Source: JACTUA01 sp964551875 (GTDB lineage: Archaea > Halobacteriota > Methanomicrobia > Methanomicrobiales > JACTUA01). Taken from it: DNA of 64,000 nt. The notes below the pieces were generated by a model. The model had not been told where the DNA came from, did not search any database, and saw only the letters and a list, made by a program, of their open reading frames with translations. Made by a program: the position numbers and the translations under genes. The stretch lies in NCBI GenBank assembly GCA_964551875.1, contig CAZKEV010000003.1:11780-75779 (forward strand), read 5' to 3'. Position 1 is the first letter of the stretch. Each line of letters begins with the position of its first letter. Below are positions 46,798-55,125 of the stretch, piece by piece.

Positions 46798-48873
46798 ATG
46801 GCCGCCTACCCACCGAACCCCGGACCCCTTCCCTCGAAAGACCTGTGCAACAAGGATGTACCCAACCCCATCAGGGGCAAAGGGCCCCTTGAAAAGGGGG
46901 ATTCGAGGAAGGACCTCGTGGAGCAGCTCCAGAAGATGCTTGAGTTTCTCGAGTATTCCTGCGGCCCCCAGGGGGCAGACGGCATCTTCGGGGATAACAC
47001 GCGAAAGGCGGTGCTGGAGTTCCAGAGTGAACATAAGGACTACGAGGAGAAAAACCTCAAGCAGGACGGGAAGGTCGGCCCGCGCACCTCCGATGCCCTC
47101 AACCGGTGCCTGGTCGGGAAGTGGTTTGCCAAGTGGCCCACGCCCAAGGAGTTCATCACCAAGGACAAGGATATCCGCGAGAAGTTCCTCCTCCTCACCA
47201 TCACCCAGGAGGAGCTGAAGAAGGGTGAGTCGCTCGATACCACGCCCGAGAAAGAGGAAGAGGAGATAAAGAAAGCCAGGGTTGCAGTCGTAGATTATGT
47301 CTTTGAGGAGGTGACGCTCGGGATCGGCCTCACCCCTATGGAGAGGGACTGGCTCCCGGATGCAAGAAACAAGAGGATCAGGTTCACTGCCAGGATTTAT
47401 GTCAAGAAGGAGGGGAAGTGGATCTACCCGGGAAAAAAGCGGCGGATCATCTTCCGGCTGGACAGCTCCCGGGAGATCGGGGTCTGCATGAACTACCCCC
47501 CCACGAAGGAGATCCCCTGCCGGAATAAGGCCGGTCAAACCATCCGGACCTATTCAGGTCCCTATGCCAGCACGAATCCAGACCTCTTCTTTGCAAACGA
47601 TGACCCTGGCATGGCAGGGTATGTCTTCGACAAGGACCTTAAGGACGATGCAAATCCTACCTGTCCTACAACCATCATCTCCGAAAATGACAACCCGGCC
47701 CACGAGCACCATTACCAGATCGCAAAGACCGGAGACATGCTCACAGAAGCCACAGTAATCGTGCGCTGCGAGGACTTTGGAGCTTATGGTTACCTTGAGG
47801 CCTTCATCGATGATGGAAAGGAGCTCCCGCCGCCCGCAGAAAGCGACCCCATGGCCTGGGACGCTCTGGAGGTCAGCGAGAAGAAGGTGAAGGTGAAGAT
47901 CCCGTGGGATAAAAACGGAAACGATATCGCCGACAGCGCACCGCAGGATGATAACGGTGCTCCCCCTGACACGGATAACGACCGTTTCCCCACGGGGGAT
48001 AATACCCCCGGGGACGGCCTCACGAACTTCGAGGAGTACAGGGGGTTTATCGTTGAGAGTGGGAACGGACACCAACACCTGCGGACCAATATCACGACGA
48101 AAGACATCTTCATCAGAGACCTTACAGGCGAGGGCGTGGGCTTTTTTACTCAGACCGGCCTTGCGATACACTTGATCCCAGGACCCGAATTCTACCATGG
48201 GGACTCTAGTATCAAACCCGAGGGTGGCCCGGATCCCGATACCCAGGTGATCAACTTCAACCAGAACCCCGACGACCTCAAGAAAGGGAAATGGCCCAAG
48301 TATGGTGGCAAGCAGCATGGCCTCCGGCTGGTAAAGGAGAAGATCCCTTCCCAGGATAATAAGTTTATAATAACAGGGAAAGCCTTCGGAGGGCCGGGAA
48401 CACCGGGGAAGATCAACAGGGTGGCAATAAACCTGGAAGATCTCCGTACCAAATATCCCCCCGAACCCCCTTCCCAGATTGTCGACAGACTCAAAGCCCA
48501 TGAACTCGGGCATGGGGTGAATATATGGCACCATGGAGAGACGAAACAATGTGCGATCCACACCACTGCCACGCAGTATGCCGAGAAACAGGGGGGTACA
48601 TGCAGTGGCGATGTCAAATGCGTCATGCGGTACTGGGGTACATATTCCCAGTGGTGCCACCAGCATGGCAACCCGCCCTCCCATTGCTCGCATCCCATCG
48701 GTCTTGCGAATGATTCACCCGGTACTACCTACTGCACCGCAAGGGCAGGCACCGGATCAAACGTTGCAAGCGGCCATATCAATGAGGCATCTTCCAATGA
48801 GACCATAGGTCCCAAGATCCGCGGAAATTGCCGCTCCATGATCCGGTTGAAGGACTGGGAAAAGAAGGGCTGA
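46798..48873 (+). CDS. Peptidoglycan-binding-domain metalloprotease, metzincin-like (module 1)
   Basis: No signal peptide is present. Residues about 36-105 are a PG_binding_1 domain (EQLQKMLEFLEYSCG, GADGIFGDNTRKAVLEFQ, DGKVGPRTSDALNR). A beta-rich middle part follows. Then comes an Asp-rich EF-hand/thrombospondin-3-like calcium site (DKNGNDIADSAPQDD, GDGLTNFEEYRGF). The C-terminal domain carries the zinc site HELGHGVNIWHH from His568 and a Met-turn-like CVMRY. The metzincin consensus has Gly where this protein has Asn. About 50% or more of the sequence recurs in the gene at 50018. A leaderless export by the contractile system is the natural hypothesis. Confidence 0.85.
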   Translation: MAAYPPNPGPLPSKDLCNKDVPNPIRGKGPLEKGDSRKDLVEQLQKMLEFLEYSCGPQGADGIFGDNTRKAVLEFQSEHKDYEEKNLKQDGKVGPRTSDALNRCLVGKWFAKWPTPKEFITKDKDIREKFLLLTITQEELKKGESLDTTPEKEEEEIKKARVAVVDYVFEEVTLGIGLTPMERDWLPDARNKRIRFTARIYVKKEGKWIYPGKKRRIIFRLDSSREIGVCMNYPPTKEIPCRNKAGQTIRTYSGPYASTNPDLFFANDDPGMAGYVFDKDLKDDANPTCPTTIISENDNPAHEHHYQIAKTGDMLTEATVIVRCEDFGAYGYLEAFIDDGKELPPPAESDPMAWDALEVSEKKVKVKIPWDKNGNDIADSAPQDDNGAPPDTDNDRFPTGDNTPGDGLTNFEEYRGFIVESGNGHQHLRTNITTKDIFIRDLTGEGVGFFTQTGLAIHLIPGPEFYHGDSSIKPEGGPDPDTQVINFNQNPDDLKKGKWPKYGGKQHGLRLVKEKIPSQDNKFIITGKAFGGPGTPGKINRVAINLEDLRTKYPPEPPSQIVDRLKAHELGHGVNIWHHGETKQCAIHTTATQYAEKQGGTCSGDVKCVMRYWGTYSQWCHQHGNPPSHCSHPIGLANDSPGTTYCTARAGTGSNVASGHINEASSNETIGPKIRGNCRSMIRLKDWEKKG

Positions 48874-48940
48874 ACATGGAGGAAGATAGAAATAACCTGC
48901 CAGCGAGGATGGATGAGAACCCTTCCCAGGGAGAATCTGT

Positions 48941-49807
48941 ATGAGTCCGGCTGCTGCACTTCCCTTCACTATCCAGGTAAGAGCCAATGATCAAACCGAT
49001 CTCGATCTCCGCACGGGTGATTTCCTGATCCTCTCTGCAACCATCCTGAATGTCTCCGTCGTTCAGGACGGTTCGCACAACACCGGACTATCTCTTCAAC
49101 TCGAGGATCTGAAGCAGAGGTATGAAGCTGGCGAGATGCCCGACGAGGTCTATCAGCACAAGGCGAAGGAGATAGAGCGGGGGATGATCCCCATCACCAC
49201 CTTCCGGATCGGGGGTCCTGAGCGGTGGATCCGGTTCATCAGGTTTCAGGTTGCTTCAGGGGGGCCCTGGAGGGATGCTGAATGGCCCCTCCACCTCCTT
49301 CTGTACGAGCCTGAGGAGGAGACGGTGGAGTTCCCTCCGAACCAGAGCTGTTACGTGGAATATGGCCTGGACTCCGAGGAGGTGGCTGAACTCCCACGGG
49401 GAGAATATCAGGTGAGGGCGGCCCTGGAACTGACGGGAGGCTGGACTGTCACCTCTCCAGCCATCTCCCTGAGAATCTCAAAGGAATCTGTGAGCGCAGA
49501 CGAGATGGCAACGAGGGATTCCTACGAACGGCAGGCCACCTATCTCCTCAAAAGGGGAAAATATCCAGAATCCCTCGGGATCCTGGGGGAGGGTTTGCGA
49601 CGCTTTCCGGGCGACTTCGGCCTCCTGCAACTCCAGGGGGTTATCGAGGCACGAAGGGGGAATTATCGTGTTGCGCTCTCGGTATTTGAGCAAATTCTCG
49701 AAGAAGCAATCCATACCGTGCCACCTCCGGAAGAACCACCACAGGCGGTAATCCTCTGGATAAGCTGGCTGAAGGAGCAGATGAAAAAGGCTAAAGATAC
49801 CCGTTGA
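48941..49807 (+). CDS. Beta-domain/TPR partner protein (module 1)
   Basis: Residues 1-180 form a beta-rich domain that begins with a strand 'IQVRANDQTDLDLRTGDFLILSATILN' pattern. Residues 200-285 form TPR-like helical hairpins (QATYLLKRGKYPESLGILGEGLRRFP). No signal peptide. It follows the protease gene by 67 bases and a paralogue follows the second protease, so the pair is a conserved unit. A chaperone/adaptor that loads the protease, or an immunity protein that blocks it, are both possible. Confidence 0.7.
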   Translation: MSPAAALPFTIQVRANDQTDLDLRTGDFLILSATILNVSVVQDGSHNTGLSLQLEDLKQRYEAGEMPDEVYQHKAKEIERGMIPITTFRIGGPERWIRFIRFQVASGGPWRDAEWPLHLLLYEPEEETVEFPPNQSCYVEYGLDSEEVAELPRGEYQVRAALELTGGWTVTSPAISLRISKESVSADEMATRDSYERQATYLLKRGKYPESLGILGEGLRRFPGDFGLLQLQGVIEARRGNYRVALSVFEQILEEAIHTVPPPEEPPQAVILWISWLKEQMKKAKDTR

Positions 49808-50017
49808 TAAACCGGGAGGTTTCAGGAATCTGGCCTTGAGGGTCCGCCCTCACAACGATTTCGTATAGTATAACCGCCATTTCTTCTGTTACCGGCTGCC
49901 CTTTGAGCGAATTCTGGAGTATGCGGGGGAAGGGTTTCCATGAGTGAATGAATTCAGTATATTACCATAGCGAATGAAAACCAAAATCTTTTCATTTCGC
50001 TGATAGAGAGTTACCTG

Positions 50018-52057
50018 ATGGCCACCTACCCACCGAACCCCGGGCCACTCCCTTCGAAAGACCTGTGCAACAAGGGCGTACCCAACCCCATCACGGGCGA
50101 CGGGCCCCTTGAAAAGGGTGATTCGAGGAAGGACCTGGTGGAGCAGCTCCAGAAGATGCTCGAGTTCCTCGAGTATTCCTGCGGCCCCCAGGGGGCAGAC
50201 GGCATATTCGGGGATAACACGCGAAAGGCGGTGCTGAAGTTCCAGAGTGAGCACCAGGAATACGAGGGGAAGGGCCTGAAACAGGACGGGAAGGTGGGCC
50301 CGCGCACCTCCGATGCCCTCAACCGGTGCCTGGTCGGGAAATGGTTCGGGAAGTGGCTGACGCCCAAGGAGTTCATCACCAAGGACAAGGATATCCGCGA
50401 GAAGTTCCTCCTCCTCACCATCACCCAGGAGGAGCTGAAGAAGGGCGAGGCGCTCGATACCACGCCAGAGAAAGAGGCGGAGGAGATCAAGAAAGCCCGG
50501 GTTGCAATAGTGGATTATGTCTTTGAGGAGGTGACGCTCGGGATCGACCTCACCACGACGGACCCTGCCTGGCTTCCCGATGCACGGAATGGAAGGATAC
50601 GATTCACCGCCCGGATCTATGCCCTGAAAGAGGGCACATGGACCTATCCGGCAAAGAAGAGGAGGATCACCTTTGAACTGGACCGGGTCTCCCGGCATCC
50701 CGGTGTCTGCATGAACTATCCCCCGAACAGGGAAGCCCTCTGCAAACCTGGAGTGACCCACACGAGTCCTCTTGCCAACGAAAACCCCGATCTCTTCTTT
50801 GCAGATGATGATCCGGCGATGGCCGGTTTTACCTTTGAGAATGATGTCACAGACACGAGCGAGGTTCGGAGATGTCCGGTGGCCATTATTACCCTGGAGA
50901 GTGATAACCCGCCCCACAGCCACCATTACCAGAAGGCAACCACAAGCGATCTGGTCTCGGAAGCAATGGTGGTGGTCAGGTGCGAGGACTTCGGTGCCTT
51001 CGGGTACCTCAAGGCGAGCGCCAAGGATTGCCAGACCCTTCTCCCGAGAAAAGAGGGTACACCCGTGAGCGGAAAGACTGGCGAGAATACCGTGAAGATC
51101 CCCTGGGATGAGAACGGGAATGACATCGCTGATGCTGCACCGCAGGACAAGAAAAACGGGGTTACGGCTGCCCCTGACGTTGACGACGATGCCGATCCGG
51201 GGGGGGACGGGACGGCCGGGGACGGGCTTACCAACTTCGAGGAGTACAGGGGCTTCATTGTGAAATCGGGAGCCGGGCGGGCGCATATCCGGACCGATAT
51301 CAACAAAAAGGATATTTTCATCCATGACAGGGATGGCCTCGCCTCGGGCTACTTTGGACAATCAGGCCTTGAGGTCCACCTGATTCCGGATGGAATGTTT
51401 TATAATGGCGATTCGACTGATAAGCCAGCCCCAGGGTGGCAGAGTGGAGATCCGACGCCGAGCCAGGGTCCGGATGATAAGACCCAGGTCATCAATTTCA
51501 ACAAGACCAAGTACTCGAAGGGAGAGCAGCACGGCCTGAGGCTCGTGGAGGAAGCCGTTACAGGATTCTATGGACTCGGTTTCGGGGACTGGAGCAAGTA
51601 CGCCGATACCAGCGCCAACCAGTGGATCCCGAAATACGTGAACCGGATAACCGTGAATAAGACGGACGTGATCAATACCGGCATTGCGCACAAGCTGGAC
51701 CAGAACATCGGCCACGAACTGGGCCACGGGGTCCATATGCGGCACCATGGAGGTGGGAACTGCACCAATGCAACACACCCCGCCGGTAGCAACTACAACC
51801 CCAGGGGCGGGTTTACCAGCGGGAATACCACCTGTATCATGAGGTATGATAATTATGGGGCTGGCTGGTGCCATGACCACAATCCTGCAGGTGGTCCAAT
51901 GGTCCACCATTCGCATGCCGTCGCATCGCCGGAAACAGTAGGAAGCGATTTCTGCACGACAAAAACGGCCAATGGGAACAATATTGTCGGGACCTGTCAG
52001 AATGATGCACGGGAAGGGGAATGTAAAAAACAGATCCGGGTGAAGGACTGGGAGTAG
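50018..52057 (+). CDS. Peptidoglycan-binding-domain metalloprotease, metzincin-like (module 2)
   Basis: A paralogue of the gene at 46798 with the same order: PG_binding_1 (about residues 36-105), beta-rich middle, Asp-rich calcium-site region (DENGNDIADAAPQDKK, GDGLTNFEEYRGF) and zinc site HELGHGVHMRHH from His566 with Met-turn-like CIMRYD. The first 160 residues are almost identical to module 1, while the later part has diverged, especially before the zinc site. The consensus Gly of metzincins is replaced by His here. No signal peptide. It has its own upstream gap of 210 bases, probably with a promoter. Confidence 0.85.
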   Translation: MATYPPNPGPLPSKDLCNKGVPNPITGDGPLEKGDSRKDLVEQLQKMLEFLEYSCGPQGADGIFGDNTRKAVLKFQSEHQEYEGKGLKQDGKVGPRTSDALNRCLVGKWFGKWLTPKEFITKDKDIREKFLLLTITQEELKKGEALDTTPEKEAEEIKKARVAIVDYVFEEVTLGIDLTTTDPAWLPDARNGRIRFTARIYALKEGTWTYPAKKRRITFELDRVSRHPGVCMNYPPNREALCKPGVTHTSPLANENPDLFFADDDPAMAGFTFENDVTDTSEVRRCPVAIITLESDNPPHSHHYQKATTSDLVSEAMVVVRCEDFGAFGYLKASAKDCQTLLPRKEGTPVSGKTGENTVKIPWDENGNDIADAAPQDKKNGVTAAPDVDDDADPGGDGTAGDGLTNFEEYRGFIVKSGAGRAHIRTDINKKDIFIHDRDGLASGYFGQSGLEVHLIPDGMFYNGDSTDKPAPGWQSGDPTPSQGPDDKTQVINFNKTKYSKGEQHGLRLVEEAVTGFYGLGFGDWSKYADTSANQWIPKYVNRITVNKTDVINTGIAHKLDQNIGHELGHGVHMRHHGGGNCTNATHPAGSNYNPRGGFTSGNTTCIMRYDNYGAGWCHDHNPAGGPMVHHSHAVASPETVGSDFCTTKTANGNNIVGTCQNDAREGECKKQIRVKDWE

Positions 52058-52072
52058 AGTGGGGAGATGTAC

Positions 52073-52924
52073 ATGGAGACGACCGCCATTCCATCGATAA
52101 GCGTGATATGCCGGGCCAACGGGCAGGCCGGGACGGTTCTTTACCGGGATGAACCTCTTGCCCTGAGTGTCACCATCCTGAATATGGATGCCGTGACCCG
52201 CGGCCCCCACAACATGGCACTCATGAGCGATCGGAGAGATCTTGAAGGGAAGTTCAAGGGAGGGCTCCTCTCGGAAGAGAGGTATCGCAGTGAGCTGAAA
52301 GCCATCGATGAGAAGACCGAGAAATTTCTCGTACTCCGTTTCGGGAGCCCCGAGGGATGGACGCACTTCATCGGCTTCTCGCAACTTTCGGCAGAGAATT
52401 GGGTTGCCCTGCCCTGGCCCCTGAAGATCATGGGATACGATCCGACGACGGAATATGCCATGCTTGACGAGACGAACCGGTGCTTCATCGAATTCGGCCT
52501 TGATCCTGCAGATGGAGCTCAGGTGGATCCGGCTGAGTACCACGTCAGGGCTGAGGTCGAGATCCTTCCAGGCACCATTGTTGTATCAGATCCGGTCGTC
52601 GTGGCAGTGACCGGCGAACCGGTTCCGGCAAAGGATCGGGTGTCTGAGGAGTATTTCTACAGCCATGGATACTACTGGAAGAAGAGGGGGCGGTACAATG
52701 AAGCCCTTGAGTACGCACGCGAAGGCCTGTCGCATTTCCCCGGTTCCGTCCGGCTGCTGATGCTCCTCGGCGATATCGAGGACGGGAGAAAGAATACCTC
52801 CGCGGCCCTCAAGGCCTATGAAGCAGCCCTCGGGGAGTTACAGAAGGCGGCAGGCCAGGTGCCTCACCCTCCGGATGCCCTCGTCTACCGCATTACCCGG
52901 CTAAGGAGCCGCCTCAGGGAGTGA
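52073..52924 (+). CDS. Beta-domain/TPR partner protein (module 2)
   Basis: A paralogue of the protein at 48941: the same beta domain (LYRDEPLALSVTILNMDAVTRGPHNMAL) followed by TPR hairpins (YSHGYYWKKRGRYNEALEYAREGLSHFP). Sequence identity is lower than between the proteases. I choose the second ATG (52073), because GGGGAG lies six bases before it; an ATG at 52067 would add two residues. It starts only about 15 bases after the protease stop, so the pair is co-translated. Confidence 0.72.
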   Translation: METTAIPSISVICRANGQAGTVLYRDEPLALSVTILNMDAVTRGPHNMALMSDRRDLEGKFKGGLLSEERYRSELKAIDEKTEKFLVLRFGSPEGWTHFIGFSQLSAENWVALPWPLKIMGYDPTTEYAMLDETNRCFIEFGLDPADGAQVDPAEYHVRAEVEILPGTIVVSDPVVVAVTGEPVPAKDRVSEEYFYSHGYYWKKRGRYNEALEYAREGLSHFPGSVRLLMLLGDIEDGRKNTSAALKAYEAALGELQKAAGQVPHPPDALVYRITRLRSRLRE

Positions 52925-53074
52925 TGTGCCCGGATAGCACGGCATGGGGGGAGCGAATGACCCATTCGGGGATTCAAAGGCATTCCAGCCCATCCAGGCC
53001 TTTTCGCAGAATCCCTTCGCTCATTGAAGGCCCGGGACGGCCCGCCCCATTCCTTCAGGAGCAGCCCTGTTTTT

Positions 53075-53311
53075 TCAGACCAGGGTGATCTTCACCTCAT
53101 TCTTCGGCTTGAGGGTGCCGATCTTTCCCGATGCATCCGTCTCCTTGGCCTCAGCCTCCTTCCCGTCAACTGATACCGTGCAGGATACGCCGCTCAGAGG
53201 GGCATGGTCAGCGTCAAGGATCTCGATGGTGAACGCAGGGGGGTAGATATCCGCAACCTTGATCTCCTTCTTCTCCCCCGAACCGCCGGGAGAGGACCCA
53301 CTACCAGGCAT
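53075..53311 (-). CDS. Small beta-sandwich-like protein, 78 residues
   Basis: After a Gly/Ser-rich N terminus the sequence 'F-T-I-E-I-L-D-A-D-H-A-P-L-S-G-V-x-C-T-V' and 'ETDASGKIGTLKPKNEV' matches the pattern of small carboxypeptidase-regulatory-like or Ig-like beta domains. The same kind of domain ends the adaptor at 57683. No signal peptide. It may be a free accessory domain of the particle or of a cargo. The assignment is by pattern only. Confidence 0.55.
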   Translation of the reverse strand: MPGSGSSPGGSGEKKEIKVADIYPPAFTIEILDADHAPLSGVSCTVSVDGKEAEAKETDASGKIGTLKPKNEVKITLV

Positions 53312-53453
53312 AGTAGAGGCTCTACCTCCCTGTTCATAATTCCAGCGGAATTGGGATCAGAGGCTGGCTGGATCTGCGTGCATGGCAGGAAAAGCCATGG
53401 GCTGTAAAATCATGGAGGGGGTGCTCCCTGCACCCGGCTCCATAGTTCTCCTT

Positions 53454-54785
53454 TTACCCGATGTTTATGATGAAGTAGCCGAGGAGGAGCGGTATGAAGA
53501 CGATGCCCCAGACCAGCTTGCTCCACCTGAAAACCCCCTCGCCATCAAGCGGCTTGATGGGGAGCAGGGGGAAGAGGCAGGAGAGGAGGTTCATGGAGAA
53601 GCCGATGGACCCGGCCGTGGCAATATAGCCGCCAAAGGACTTCAGCGGGAGGCAGAGGAAGGCGCAGAGAAGGCTTGCAAGGGGCCCGGCGAGCATCATA
53701 AGCCCCTCGTGCCACTTCTCGGGTGATTCCTCGCTCCGGATGACCGTGAGCGATGGCTGGGCAAAGACATTCCCGAAGAGCCAGGCCGTGAGGAACATCA
53801 CCACCGTCCCTATCCCCCAGAACTGGAGTTCCGAATCGCTTCCGTACCTGCGCGCAACCGACCAGTGGGCTATCTCATGGATGAAGGTGGTCAGGCCGCC
53901 CACGAGGACGAAGATCACGAGGATGACGGGATCAAAGGCCCCCCGGTCGGCAAAGAAGAAGGCGAATCCGAGCAGAAATGCCCCGAGGAGAACTACAGCG
54001 AATTCGATACCCGAGAATCCAAGGATGGTACTCGCCTTCATCCCTGAATAGACGTTGAGCCTTCCGGACTTGACGCGATCCTGAAGGGTCTCGGTGGACT
54101 GCTGGCCGATGAGGTTGTAGAGGTAGTTGATGAGCTTGGAGAACCAGGTCGAGAGGGCCTGTCCCCCGCCGGCCAGGGCTGCCGCCGAGACCGCAGTCCC
54201 TGTTGCAACGGCTGCAACCGGGATCACCTGCGGCGGCAGGATGGGCATGACCGGGAGGTTCTTCTCCTGGCTGCACTGGATCAGGGGCGGTGGCGGGGGC
54301 TCGGTGCGCCTTCCCGTGAGGGTGTACGAGACCGGGTGGATCACCGGCGTCTGGTGCTCCCGTATGGTCGAGCCATCGGGAAAGACGATGGTGACATCGG
54401 CAAGGAGGCGGTATGAGACGACTGAACTGGAGGAGAGCCCCCCGAAGAGCGAGGCAAAATTCACCTCAGGTATCTGGAACCGGTCCCCCTGCACGTCAGC
54501 AAACCGGAGAATTGTCAGCCGTCCGCCGCCAGTTCCCGTGCAGGCCAGATGCACTTCCTTGCCCAGCACCCGGCTGAGATGCCCCTCGAGATTGTTCTGG
54601 AAATTCTTCACCTCAGAGACCAGTCCCAGGGACTCGAAGAAACCCGCCTGGTACGTCAGGGTGACCGTGGCATCCCCCTTGCCATTCAGCTCGATGTAGA
54701 TCTGCTGGAGGTCGAGGGCTGAGGCCGGCATAATGAAGAGAGAGGAAAGAACGAGCATGAGGAGAAGGATCAGGTGACCTTTCAT
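53454..54785 (-). CDS. Exported M50-family (site-2 protease-like) membrane metalloprotease
   Basis: A signal peptide (LILLLMLVLSSLFIMPASA) is followed by about 190 residues of outer beta-rich domain and a series of membrane helices. The zinc motif HEIAHW is in LTTFIHEIAHWSVARRYG and the second metal ligand region is PIKPLDGEGVF, as in M50 proteases that cut inside membranes. I start at ATG 54785 because the frame upstream is not protein-like. Located between cargo modules and the minus arm, it might act on the injection system's membrane proteins or be a passenger. Confidence 0.82.
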   Translation of the reverse strand: MKGHLILLLMLVLSSLFIMPASALDLQQIYIELNGKGDATVTLTYQAGFFESLGLVSEVKNFQNNLEGHLSRVLGKEVHLACTGTGGGRLTILRFADVQGDRFQIPEVNFASLFGGLSSSSVVSYRLLADVTIVFPDGSTIREHQTPVIHPVSYTLTGRRTEPPPPPLIQCSQEKNLPVMPILPPQVIPVAAVATGTAVSAAALAGGGQALSTWFSKLINYLYNLIGQQSTETLQDRVKSGRLNVYSGMKASTILGFSGIEFAVVLLGAFLLGFAFFFADRGAFDPVILVIFVLVGGLTTFIHEIAHWSVARRYGSDSELQFWGIGTVVMFLTAWLFGNVFAQPSLTVIRSEESPEKWHEGLMMLAGPLASLLCAFLCLPLKSFGGYIATAGSIGFSMNLLSCLFPLLPIKPLDGEGVFRWSKLVWGIVFIPLLLGYFIINIG

Positions 54786-55125
54786 ACCTGATTCGTTTAG
54801 GAGAGAGGAGAAAAAGATTATTATCTGTGTCAGTGTGCCTGAGGACTGCTGCGGCCCAGAATACATCACAGATAGAAAAATATTCTCCGCCGTCACTTTA
54901 GCATGAAGCAGGGCCAGACGCCGTGCTCATACCACGATCGCTTCATTATCTATCTCACGTACCTCCTGAACCACAGAGGGGATGAGGACAGGTCTCGGGG
55001 TTAGAACGAAAATTATGTAAATATGTATAAAACAGGGCTGGATGATGGGAAATTATCCTGTTGGATATCGGGTACCTGTATCTTGACCGGTGCAGGCATA
55101 CTCATCAGCAGCTCCCGGGAGTTGC
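54786..55125. other. Leader region of the M50 gene
   Basis: AT-rich blocks near 54877-54890 and 55008-55030 may be promoters for the minus-strand protease gene. An imperfect 18-base palindrome at 55108-55125 directly follows the stop of the hub gene. No gene is seen. Confidence 0.35.
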
